16,574 nucleotides of DNA, taken from Nitrosopumilales archaeon (GTDB lineage: Archaea > Thermoproteota > Nitrososphaeria > Nitrososphaerales > Nitrosopumilaceae). The stretch's first letter is position 1; each line of letters starts with the position of its first letter. The stretch lies in NCBI GenBank assembly GCA_016838795.1, contig JAEHKQ010000172.1, positions 1 through 16,574 of the forward strand, written 5' to 3'. Made by a program: the position numbers and the translations under genes. The notes beneath the pieces were generated by a model. The model made no database searches and was not told where the DNA came from. It saw only the letters and a program-made list of their open reading frames with translations. Of the stretch, positions 6,824 through 13,086 are shown piece by piece.

Positions 6824-8218
6824 TTACTCTTGATTAAGATTTAGAGGAATTTGTACACTGCCCCATGATTCTGATACTCTGAAGAAGTAATCCTTTGACG
6901 GGTCGAATTCAAATGTGGTTCCACCATATCCAATATTTGGTCCAAATAGCATGTTCAATTGTCTTGCTTGTCCTGGCTTGATCACGATATTACCCGAGAC
7001 AAAGTCAGTTGAAGAATATTTGAATGCTTTATCGCTATTCCATACGTCATAGTTACAGATGGCCGGACCAGTGCACATTAGGACCACATTATCTTCAGAG
7101 CCCATATTTTCCGCTAAAATTCTGATCGTTAGTATCGCTTGCCCAGACGGACTGATCTCAAATTCATTTCCTAGCGTGCCAATTCCCGGATAATAGAATG
7201 TGATTGGGCCTGCTTGATATTGTGTTGATTCTTCCTTGAACTCTAGCAACACTATTTTTTCTTTAATTGGTTTTTCACAACCTAATCTTTTGTAATTCGA
7301 TTTAATCTCTTGACACGCTGCCAATTCAGATTTTAGAGCAGCTATTTCAGGGTTGGTTTCTGTTAAGGTATCATCTGTTAACAATTCAGTCGTATCAGAA
7401 TCTGTTACAGATACAATTCCTACTTTGATCAAGTACTGAATGCCATTTAGAAAATCATCTTCAGAAATTGCTCCTTCTGACCACCACCTGGCGTTATTTT
7501 TTATCCAATCAGGTATGCCACTTTGTCTTTCTGCGCTGACCGTCGTTGACGGAACTATTAGAATTTCTTCTTTAACTAAGAATTGTATTCCTGAAACAAA
7601 TTCTGTATCGCTAATTGTTCCCTCTGCCCACCACCTGGCGTTATTTTTAATCCAATCTGGTACTTTTTTTACAAGTGTCTTCTGAGATTTCATCATCTGT
7701 TCTATGGAATTTAGGTATTCGGTCATGTCTTCGCCCGGAATTTTGATGACTGATGCTGCCATCAGATCTATTGACTCATCTTGATATGATTGTGGCAGAG
7801 TGTTGTCTACATAAAGCGCGTAGATAATATCACCCAGCGTTACGTGTAATCTAATATCAGAAGATTCAGAATCAGTTACGAAAACCTTTCCTGTGAAGAT
7901 TCCCGAATAAACGCCAGTCTCTATCACCTCAATTTCTAACCCAGCAGGGTCGCTATCAGACCATAACTTGATCTTAAATTTGTCAGCAAAATTTGGATAC
8001 TCTTTCTTGTTCATATCCATGTCCTCCACAACAATACTTGCAAAGGAGTTTAGCGAGATCAGATCTTCCTTCCAGTAAATTTTCCCTACGTTATTTTGAA
8101 ATTCATCAGTAAATGCATAATTTGGAATTAAAAGTAATGTAGATATCAAAAATCCTAACAGAATCACAGTAATCTTACTTTTTTCCAAAACTTTTTCACC
8201 ATATCTTATAAAAAGCAA
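6824..8218 (-). CDS. Secreted protein with Ig-like domain and two PDWIKNNARWW modules
   Basis: 464 residues. A basic N-terminus and a hydrophobic stretch (about 15-31, ITVILLGFLISTLLL) ending in NYAFTDEF form a signal peptide. Residues about 54-150 are an Ig-like fold of the thaumarchaeal type (VVEDMDMN, then TGVYSGIFTGKVFVTD). Two about 38-residue modules follow (about 186-223 and 235-272), each PDWIKNNARWW, EG.IS, F..GIQ and L.K. The C-terminal beta domain runs from about 318 to 460. Thaumarchaea carry the module in many exported proteins; its role is unknown. Start: TTG 8218, or TTG 8188, which is favoured by the TATA-like CTTATAAA at 8205-8212 and a tighter signal peptide. Together with the 8824-10008 product it is one of two Ig-like surface proteins in the array. 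Encoded against the array direction. Confidence 0.88.
   Translation of the reverse strand: MLFIRYGEKVLEKSKITVILLGFLISTLLLIPNYAFTDEFQNNVGKIYWKEDLISLNSFASIVVEDMDMNKKEYPNFADKFKIKLWSDSDPAGLEIEVIETGVYSGIFTGKVFVTDSESSDIRLHVTLGDIIYALYVDNTLPQSYQDESIDLMAASVIKIPGEDMTEYLNSIEQMMKSQKTLVKKVPDWIKNNARWWAEGTISDTEFVSGIQFLVKEEILIVPSTTVSAERQSGIPDWIKNNARWWSEGAISEDDFLNGIQYLIKVGIVSVTDSDTTELLTDDTLTETNPEIAALKSELAACQEIKSNYKRLGCEKPIKEKIVLLEFKEESTQYQAGPITFYYPGIGTLGNEFEISPSGQAILTIRILAENMGSEDNVVLMCTGPAICNYDVWNSDKAFKYSSTDFVSGNIVIKPGQARQLNMLFGPNIGYGGTTFEFDPSKDYFFRVSESWGSVQIPLNLNQE
7481..7510. repeat. 30-base intragenic direct repeat, copy A
   Basis: Begins CCACCACCTGGCG and continues through TTATTTTT to ATCCAATC. It encodes on the minus strand the DWIKNNARWW part of the second module. 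It matches 7628-7657 at 29 of 30 bases. Confidence 0.9.
7628..7657. repeat. 30-base intragenic direct repeat, copy B
   Basis: Matches 7481-7510 at 29 of 30 bases, offset 147 bases (49 codons), so it stays in frame. It encodes the same motif in the first module. The flanking module parts are much less alike in DNA. Confidence 0.9.
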
Positions 8219-8241
8219 AGTTGCTTATTTTATTATTTAAA

Positions 8242-8265
8242 TTAACATTTGATACGAACTGTTAT
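8242..8265 (+). repeat. Array element copy 5
   Basis: Consensus in 23 of 24 positions (last base T). It lies in the divergent gap between the minus-strand surface gene and the plus-strand helical protein. TTATATTTTT follows at 8281-8290, a plausible TATA box for the TTG at 8313. Confidence 0.93.
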
Positions 8266-8312
8266 TTCAGGATATTATGATTATATTTTTAGGAAAGATA
8301 TTGAATAAATAA

Positions 8313-8732
8313 TTGCTATTGAAAAGTACCAACAAAACCACTAAAAAAAATCTTAAAGCCACTGATTCATGGAAGGAATATACTGCTGCATTAGTAAGGT
8401 GGAAGTTAGCTTTTGATTTGTGGCGACAGGCAGGTAATGATGCATTTGTAAAATATAATCAGGCCTTACAAACACTGGGATCCAATGCAAAACTGCCACA
8501 AATGTTAGCAAAAGAATGGAAAGAGAAATGGATGAACGCAGGAAATGTGGAAATTAAGAGATTCGGGAAAGAATGGCAAAATATGTTAAAAGAGACAGGC
8601 CTTCAGTCCATCCTTAAGTTCGATAAGGATTGGGAAAAGTTTTGGAATACCACATGGGCGGATCCGTCTAAAAACTATCTAGAAGTAATGAGACAATTCA
8701 CTGAAACTTGGCAAAATATGTGGAAAAAATAA
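8313..8732 (+). CDS. Trp-rich all-helical protein, phasin-like in style (139 aa)
   Basis: Not assigned to a family with certainty. The protein is basic, almost entirely helical and rich in tryptophan (DSWKEY, VRWKLAFDLWRQAG, KEWKEKWMNAG, KEWQNML, KDWEKFWNTTW, ETWQNMWKK), which places aromatic residues along amphipathic helices. No signal peptide or cysteine. Such composition is seen in phasins that coat polyhydroxyalkanoate granules and in other surface-binding helical proteins, so a phasin-like role is possible but only by style. The TTG at 8313 fits the TATA-like box at 8281-8290; a TTG at 8319 is the alternative. Single-gene module between elements 5 and 6. Confidence 0.75.
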   Translation: MLLKSTNKTTKKNLKATDSWKEYTAALVRWKLAFDLWRQAGNDAFVKYNQALQTLGSNAKLPQMLAKEWKEKWMNAGNVEIKRFGKEWQNMLKETGLQSILKFDKDWEKFWNTTWADPSKNYLEVMRQFTETWQNMWKK

Positions 8733-8749
8733 TTTATTATTCACACAAA

Positions 8750-8773
8750 ATTACATTTGATACGAACTGTCGA
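8750..8773 (+). repeat. Array element copy 6
   Basis: ATTACATTT, spacer GATACG, right arm AACTGTCGA. Starts 18 bases after the helical-protein stop and ends 51 bases before the next TTG start. Confidence 0.92.
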
Positions 8774-8823
8774 CGAATATGGGTAAATTATTAAATCAAC
8801 TTTGGATAAATTAATTCTAGAAA

Positions 8824-10008
8824 TTGTTAGAAATTGTTTTGTCCGTGTTATCGTTTCTAGTATTATCTGCATATGCAGAGGAACCTCCAGATTATTTTAA
8901 TCCCTACGCACCAATTTTTACCGACAAGGAAGTATACTCGTGGACCGACAAGGTGCACATAACAATTGTAGCACCAAGTTGGAATGCCAACAAATATGGC
9001 ATTGATTCTATTGGTACTCAAGGCGGTCATTTCATCAAGATTTCCACTTCAAAACATTCTTTGGAGCCATACAAATTAACAGAAACTGAACCCAACAGTG
9101 GTGTATTCGTTGGTGAGGTAACTCTTACAGGTTTTTTGCATGATGTTGATGATGATGGTAAAATAGATACCAATCCACGTACAGTTGGAAGTGGTCCAAC
9201 TAATGGTTTCTTGGAGACTGAACGTGATGGAGGATTGACAATTTCATTTGAATTTGCAGATGGGGTAGTCCTAATTCATTCCGTCATGATAAGCTGGAAC
9301 ATAGGCGAAATAATTTTTTCCGAACCAGTCTATCTAGTTGGCGAGTCTGCAAAAATCAGAGTCATTGATCCAGACATGAATCTCAATCCAGAGACTGTGG
9401 ATCGAATTCTAGTTGAGGTTTTATCAGATTCTGATGTGGCTGGAATACTTGTTGATGCAATAGAATCTGAGGATGACTCTGGATTGTTTGAGGCTTTGAT
9501 TTCTTTTACACAAAATAGTGTCTCAAGTGGCAACAGGCTATTTGCTATTCCAGGCGATTCAATTTACGCAAAATATGAGGACAATACACTTCCTTCTCCA
9601 TATAGTATCCAAGATGAATTAGACATCCAAGCCAAATCGAAAATCGAATCTGACATTCCCTGTCTCCAAAGAATTTCTATTGAGGACGTTTTTGTAGCTG
9701 ATAGTTTTGGCAAGCCAATGCTTGAACCAACAGTTAATGAACAGATCCACATTGCAGGCATGATAAAGAATAATCAAAATTATGATCAAACCTTTGTGTT
9801 CATAATTCAAGTAAAGGATCAGGAGGGAACAGTGGTTTCATTATCTTGGGTCAAAGGTCAACTAGCCTCAAATCAGAGGCTTAATTTGTCTCAATCATGG
9901 ATTCCAACAGAACTTGGTAATTATACCATTGAATCCTTTGTTTGGAATTCACTACAGGTTCCAATTGCCTTATCAGAGAATTCATCTATTTCTTTGCTTA
10001 TTCAATAA
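8824..10008 (+). CDS. Secreted Ig-like multidomain surface protein (394 aa)
   Basis: Signal peptide at residues 1-18 (hydrophobic VLSVLSFLVLSAYA, likely cut before EEPPDYF). Domain 1 (about 30-155) starts TDKEVYSWTDKVHITIVAP and contains YKLTETEPNSGVFVGEV and a calcium-loop-like DVDDDGKID (107-115). Domain 2 (about 165-260) has VIDPDMNLNPE and SDSDVAG...DDSGLFEA, the same domain type as in the 6824-8218 protein. Domain 3 (about 282-393) is a CARDB- or Ig-like fold (NEQIHIAGMIKNNQ, LGNYTIESFVWN). No C-terminal anchor is seen. Known for thaumarchaeal exported proteins; the ligand is unknown. Start TTG 8824; opposite-strand frames inside it are shadows. Single-gene module between elements 6 and 7. 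Confidence 0.88.
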   Translation: MLEIVLSVLSFLVLSAYAEEPPDYFNPYAPIFTDKEVYSWTDKVHITIVAPSWNANKYGIDSIGTQGGHFIKISTSKHSLEPYKLTETEPNSGVFVGEVTLTGFLHDVDDDGKIDTNPRTVGSGPTNGFLETERDGGLTISFEFADGVVLIHSVMISWNIGEIIFSEPVYLVGESAKIRVIDPDMNLNPETVDRILVEVLSDSDVAGILVDAIESEDDSGLFEALISFTQNSVSSGNRLFAIPGDSIYAKYEDNTLPSPYSIQDELDIQAKSKIESDIPCLQRISIEDVFVADSFGKPMLEPTVNEQIHIAGMIKNNQNYDQTFVFIIQVKDQEGTVVSLSWVKGQLASNQRLNLSQSWIPTELGNYTIESFVWNSLQVPIALSENSSISLLIQ

Positions 10009-10011
10009 TGA

Positions 10012-10035
10012 TTAACACTCAATACGAACTGTTAA
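10012..10035 (+). repeat. Array element copy 7
   Basis: TTAACACTC, spacer AATACG, AACTGTTAA; the outer six bases of the arms are exact inverted repeats. Starts three bases after the TAA stop of the surface-protein gene. The right extension CTAGA is shared with copy 9 and opens an 8-bp inverted repeat, ACTAGAGT (10035-10042) with ACTCTAGT (10064-10071). Confidence 0.9.
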
Positions 10036-10071
10036 CTAGAGTAGTAAAATAAAAACGAAACAGACTCTAGT
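10035..10071. terminator. Inverted repeat between convergent genes
   Basis: Perfect 8-bp stem ACTAGAGT and ACTCTAGT with a 21-base loop, directly after element 7 and between the 3' ends of the surface-protein gene and the minus-strand HEXXH gene. It may be a bidirectional terminator or part of the element's own folding. The two cannot be told apart here. Confidence 0.35.
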
Positions 10072-10075
10072 CTTC

Positions 10076-10207
10076 ATGTTGTATACAATAGAAGAAGAAA
10101 AGCCAAAAACTAGTAAAGCCTACGAAATCGCTCAATCAGGCAATGTAGCTTATGTTATCTGTATCAAAACCATTTACTATTTCTGCACTGTTATAGAAAC
10201 TCGCTGA
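10076..10207 (+). CDS. Possible short ORF (43 aa) after element 7
   Basis: ATG at 10076, 41 bases after element 7, with an A-rich TATA-like stretch (about 10044-10056) at leaderless distance. This is the same geometry as real genes of the array. The first 27 residues (MLYTIEEEKPK, KAYEIAQSGNVAYV) look protein-like. From about 10157 the frame runs antisense to the end of the HEXXH gene and loses character. It may be a small gene cut short by arrival of the next module, or chance. Confidence 0.3.
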   Translation: MLYTIEEEKPKTSKAYEIAQSGNVAYVICIKTIYYFCTVIETR

Positions 10208-10618
10208 AGGTTTTACCCACGCAAGCTCGGGATAGATCTTACCCAGTCCTTGATAAGCCATTTTTGTCGTTAGATGATCCTTCCCAAATGTCTTTTCGCA
10301 AATCTTCCAGCATAATGACCTAACAGTACGCTCATCAACATAACCTAGCGTATGAATATACTCGTGAAGCAGAAGATCGTATATAACGTAATTTCTTTTC
10401 TCTCTTGCTTTTTCAATAGCATTAAGAGACTTAACAACAGACTTGTTTATGACTATGGAATTAGAGCCCATATAATGCATAGCTGCAACACCAGCAGGAA
10501 GCTCACTGAGTATAAGCATAAACCCAACCCTCTCTGTGCCGAGAACCTCCTTTACATTCCTCTTTACAATCTTGAAGATGTCCCCATATTCTTTACAATT
10601 CTCCAGATTCTTTGGCAT
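10136..10618 (-). CDS. HEXXH zinc-metallopeptidase-like protein (160 aa)
   Basis: The motif LLLHEYIHTLGYVDE at about residues 82-96 contains HEXXH (His85, Glu86, His89), with Gly92 and Asp95/Glu96 following, the pattern of a zincin active site whose third ligand is probably downstream. No signal peptide or membrane segment is seen, so it is likely cytosolic. Substrate unknown; compact HEXXH proteins of this kind in archaea are poorly studied. G+C is high for this window by hand count (31/60 at 10201-10260, 29/60 at 10501-10560), similar to parA, which points to separate origin. Encoded against the array direction; the opposite-strand frame 10352-10633 is a shadow. ATG at 10618. Confidence 0.8.
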   Translation of the reverse strand: MPKNLENCKEYGDIFKIVKRNVKEVLGTERVGFMLILSELPAGVAAMHYMGSNSIVINKSVVKSLNAIEKAREKRNYVIYDLLLHEYIHTLGYVDERTVRSLCWKICEKTFGKDHLTTKMAYQGLGKIYPELAWVKPSASFYNSAEIVNGFDTDNISYIA

Positions 10619-10695
10619 GGCTCTAGAAAATGAATCTTTTTCTTATAATTATGTATCCAAGTTTTAGTATCCTTATCTCAGACATCTTTCTTTTT

Positions 10696-10719
10696 TTTGC
10701 ATTTGATACGAACTGTTGC
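10696..10719 (+). repeat. Array element copy 8
   Basis: TTTGCATTT, spacer GATACG, AACTGTTGC. It follows a run of eight T (10691-10698). The right extension CGAGTCTT is identical in copy 11. The next interval (10720-10840) has no convincing gene. Confidence 0.9.
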
Positions 10720-10737
10720 CGAGTCTTTTTATCTTTG

Positions 10738-10842
10738 AAATAGCTATTTGAAACACGGAAGCTGACAGCGGGCTTTGAATAGTGCGATTCGCTTATTCAT
10801 TTGCTTATTGCCAAGTACCTCCATTTCTTGTTGGCTTCCGCC
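10738..10842 (+). ncRNA. Possible structured RNA in an ORF-less module
   Basis: Between elements 8 and 9 there is no credible protein frame, but there is dense pairing: a perfect palindrome AAATAGCTATTT (10738-10749); a 7-bp closing stem CGGAAGC (10756-10762) with GCTTCCG (10834-10840); and inside it a hairpin at 10777-10798 (GAATAG and TTATTC, then GCG and CGC around ATT). G+C is about 44% by hand count at 10741-10840, above the AT-rich surroundings, as for many archaeal RNAs. TTTTTATC (10726-10733) could be the promoter. The strand is inferred from array direction. It is not a tRNA: no T-arm precedes the 3' stem strand. Confidence 0.3.
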
Positions 10843-10863
10843 TACATTTGATCAAGTTGTTAA
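10841..10863 (+). repeat. Array element copy 9 (divergent)
   Basis: ACATTTGATCAAGTTGTTAAC keeps both outer parts but has a shorter, altered centre (TTGATCAA is a perfect palindrome) and is one base shorter than the others. The right extension CTAGAAA resembles copy 7. Confidence 0.6.
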
Positions 10864-10902
10864 CTAGAAATACCAAAGAATTTACAAATCTGAGTTTTCA
10901 TT

Positions 10903-10932
10903 AAGGAGGCTTGAAATATGATATTTGTGTAA
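10903..10932 (+). promoter_or_regulatory. Strong Shine-Dalgarno site with a four-codon mini-ORF
   Basis: AAGGAGG (10903-10909) is the best ribosome-binding sequence seen in the window. Eight bases on, ATG at 10918 opens a mini-ORF Met-Ile-Phe-Val-stop (10918-10932) that ends seven bases before the RAM-protein ATG at 10940. Either the site serves a leader peptide, or it assists re-initiation at the RAM gene. Confidence 0.45.
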
Positions 10933-10939
10933 TTATACC

Positions 10940-11179
10940 ATGGCGATAGCCTATGTGCTAATTAATTGTGATTTGGGTAATGATGAACAAGTCATTGAAG
11001 AGTTGAAACATATTTCAGATGTAAAGGAGGTTAACGGAGTTTTTGGTGCACATGACATTCTTGCCAAGGTTGAATCGGATCAAATCAGCGCTCTAAGAGA
11101 TACAATAACTCGGAAAATTCGAAAAATAGACCATGTGCGGTCAACACTAACGCTAATGGTAATAGAGGAACTGGTATAA
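10940..11179 (+). CDS. Stand-alone Lrp/AsnC RAM-domain protein (79 aa)
   Basis: Only the ligand-sensing RAM (ACT-like) domain of Lrp/AsnC regulators is present: an opening strand AIAYVLINCDLG, helix EQVIEELKHI, the VKEVNGVFGAHDILAKVE strand-turn-strand, helix ISALRDTITRKIRKI, and closing HVRSTLTLMVIEE. There is no helix-turn-helix. Such proteins are frequent in thaumarchaea and form oligomers that bind small ligands such as amino acids; they may modulate full-length Lrp proteins. The ATG at 10940 was preferred over the TTG at 10925, because the extra residues (MCNYT) are not part of the fold. It is the only gene between elements 9 and 10 and is preceded by the mini-ORF leader. Confidence 0.88.
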   Translation: MAIAYVLINCDLGNDEQVIEELKHISDVKEVNGVFGAHDILAKVESDQISALRDTITRKIRKIDHVRSTLTLMVIEELV

Positions 11180-11185
11180 GAATAA

Positions 11186-11209
11186 TAAACATTTGACACG
11201 AACTATAAA
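11186..11209 (+). repeat. Array element copy 10
   Basis: TAAACATTT, spacer GACACG (as in copy 4), right arm AACTATAAA, where TGTTAA has degenerated. Starts six bases after the RAM-gene stop. Confidence 0.8.
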
Positions 11210-11267
11210 TTAGAATTAATTTATTCCATACAAAACGTTATGTTTAGCATAGGAGACATTGTCTTAG

Positions 11268-11561
11268 ATGTCGGGTTCAAGAAAACCAATTTTGCCAAAA
11301 ATCACCAAACCAGGTTCAGAGGATATAAAGACATTGGACAAAATGCTCAAAGACCTTATGAATGCGCCTACTCCGGAAATAGAAACTTCACAAAACAAAA
11401 TTCCAAAACCCAAGCAACATCGTGAACTAAAACTTGGTACCTGTTATAAAAATTCGGACTGCAAAGAAGATGAAGTCCTTTTGAGAAATGTAACAAAACA
11501 ACAATGCAAGGAAGCTGGGGGTGAGAGTTGGAAAGGTAAGAATGATTGCGAATCTATCTGA
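11268..11561 (+). CDS. Small Cys-containing protein (97 aa)
   Basis: Not recognised by name. The N-terminal half is lysine- and proline-rich and probably flexible (PKITKPGSEDIK, NKIPKPKQHREL). The C-terminal half is compact with four cysteines (59, 65, 80 and 94: GTCYKNSDCKEDE, KQQCKEAGGESW, KNDCES), which suggests two disulphides or a metal site. There is no signal peptide, so a metal site is the simpler reading if it is cytosolic. The ATG at 11268 was preferred to the overlapping frame 11240-11425, which lacks any such pattern. Single-gene module between elements 10 and 11. Confidence 0.75.
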   Translation: MSGSRKPILPKITKPGSEDIKTLDKMLKDLMNAPTPEIETSQNKIPKPKQHRELKLGTCYKNSDCKEDEVLLRNVTKQQCKEAGGESWKGKNDCESI

Positions 11562-11581
11562 GATTAGTTTACTCTGTTTAA

Positions 11582-11605
11582 TTGACATTTGTTATGAAAT
11601 GTTAA
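11582..11605 (+). repeat. Array element copy 11 (near-perfect inverted arms)
   Basis: TTGACATTT, spacer GTTATG, AAATGTTAA. The arms are inverted repeats at eight of nine positions although spacer and arms differ from consensus, which suggests compensating change. Starts 20 bases after the previous stop. The right extension CGAGTCTT is as in copy 8. Confidence 0.85.
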
Positions 11606-11665
11606 CGAGTCTTAGAATCAATTATGAGAAATATTAAAAAACAATAATATTCCATAGAGCTAGGC

Positions 11666-13075
11666 TTGAAAGGTTCCAAGACGATGTGGGCTTTATCATT
11701 TTCATTCTTTCTCTTATTTTCAATAAATTCGAGTTCAGTTTATGCCCAAAGCTCATCCGAGTCCATCAATCTATCTGAATGGACAACCTATACTGGAGAA
11801 AGCATTCTAACTGATCCCTTTGCTCAAAAAATTCTTGAAAATATTGAGATTTCAAAACAAAGAATTGCAGAGCTTCAAAATCCATCAATAATGACTGAAC
11901 ACCAGAAATTCATTGAAGAGCAAAGAAAGATGGTACAGCAACAACTTCAGGAAGAACTAGACAGAATGAACAAAAGCCATGCTGATAAAACTCCCCGTGC
12001 AGCCTTTGAAAAAATGGTAGCAAAATATCCTGATGAATATCATGATTACCTGTGGGAGCTTTTTGATTATCTTTGGTCAAAGGTGACAACTGCAAGAGAA
12101 TATCGTGACAATATTTTAGCCTATGGCGGTTCACAACAGGAGGCTCAACAGGTCTTCATTGAATATGCTACCATTACAAAAGCCGAAAGGATTCAGTTTG
12201 CACATGAAACGGCTCTAAAATACGGACTGATTAACAAAGTTTCAAACATTAATGATTTCAATGCATTGCCAACCCAGACAAAACAAGCTTTTGTCTCATA
12301 CATGGATACCATAGGACTTGGTGAATTTGCTTTGAATCCAATGTATGATACAGGATCTGTAACTAATGTAGTAACTCAAGAACAAAAATCTGAGATAATA
12401 ACAATTGATTATTCTGAGGATACAAATGGTTTAGAGCAAATCTTTGAAATCAATTCTGAAGAAAATGATCTTGTTCAGCTTACTGTCGAAGAACCTGTCT
12501 CTCTAACGGTGAAGAAATTTAATGGCTACAATTACGGCACACAATACTCGAAACTAATGAATGATGTTTCAGAATTTACTTTATCGGCTTGGGTAAAACC
12601 AGATTATAGTTCCTGTTCATCTGAATGTACCATAATAAGTAAGGAGAATGCATTCAAGCTATCAATTAACAACGTCAAAACGCCAGAAAATATTGTAAAA
12701 TTTTCAGTTTTTAATGGATTCAAGTGGACAACAATAGAATCCTATTCTGTTGTTGGAGAAGAATGGAGCCACGTTGCAGCCAAACTTGATGGACAAACCA
12801 TTAGTCTTTACCTAAATGGAAACTTGGAAGCCACAAAACAGATCGAGAAAATTCCAATCTTGAACTCTTATGGATACGTTGAATTTGTTCAAATTGATGG
12901 AATTTCTTATGATTCTGCCATTTTTTTTGGAGCCCAACAAACATCAAGAACCGGTGACGTGTCAACTTATGGATTCTTTTCTGGACAAATAGATGAGATT
13001 GTTATTGATAATCATAGCTTTGCTGACAATGAAATTGTAGAACTTTGTGAAAATAGCCATTATTTTTCAGTATAA
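11666..13075 (+). CDS. Secreted LamG/concanavalin-A-like protein (469 aa)
   Basis: Signal peptide at about 1-27 (hydrophobic WALSFSFFLLFSI, cut after SSVYA). Residues 28-230 are helical and charged (KFIEEQRKMVQQQLQEELD; EYHDYLWELFDYLW). Residues about 279-455 form a LamG/jellyroll domain with the usual marks FTLSAWVKP (304-312), EWSHVAAKLDG and ISLYLNG (366-385), and FFSGQIDEIVIDN (437-449). Cys317 and Cys321 sit on one loop. LamG domains bind carbohydrate or protein partners at the cell surface; no catalytic residue is evident. TTG at 11666 is used; an ATG at 11684 is possible. The opposite-strand frame 11910-12134 is a shadow. Last protein module of the array, between elements 11 and 12. 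Confidence 0.9.
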   Translation: MKGSKTMWALSFSFFLLFSINSSSVYAQSSSESINLSEWTTYTGESILTDPFAQKILENIEISKQRIAELQNPSIMTEHQKFIEEQRKMVQQQLQEELDRMNKSHADKTPRAAFEKMVAKYPDEYHDYLWELFDYLWSKVTTAREYRDNILAYGGSQQEAQQVFIEYATITKAERIQFAHETALKYGLINKVSNINDFNALPTQTKQAFVSYMDTIGLGEFALNPMYDTGSVTNVVTQEQKSEIITIDYSEDTNGLEQIFEINSEENDLVQLTVEEPVSLTVKKFNGYNYGTQYSKLMNDVSEFTLSAWVKPDYSSCSSECTIISKENAFKLSINNVKTPENIVKFSVFNGFKWTTIESYSVVGEEWSHVAAKLDGQTISLYLNGNLEATKQIEKIPILNSYGYVEFVQIDGISYDSAIFFGAQQTSRTGDVSTYGFFSGQIDEIVIDNHSFADNEIVELCENSHYFSV

Positions 13076-13086
13076 ACATTCCTTAA

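Noticed and set aside
6803..6850. Antisense transcript driven by TATA-like GTTTAAAATT after element 4
   Set aside because: Based only on an A/T-rich hexamer in AT-rich DNA; not enough to call a promoter.
7440..7685. Plus-strand 81-codon frame inside the PDWIKNNARWW gene
   Set aside because: Its repeated segments are the antisense of the two modules; no independent coding signal.
10756..10840. tRNA gene closed by the 7-bp stem CGGAAGC/GCTTCCG
   Set aside because: No T-arm with GTTCRA before the 3' strand, no anticodon arm at the right place, and no D-arm; the reverse strand does not fit either.
11240..11425. 61-codon frame overlapping the Cys-containing protein gene
   Set aside because: Shorter and without any conserved pattern, while the overlapping frame from 11268 has a regular four-cysteine C-terminal region.
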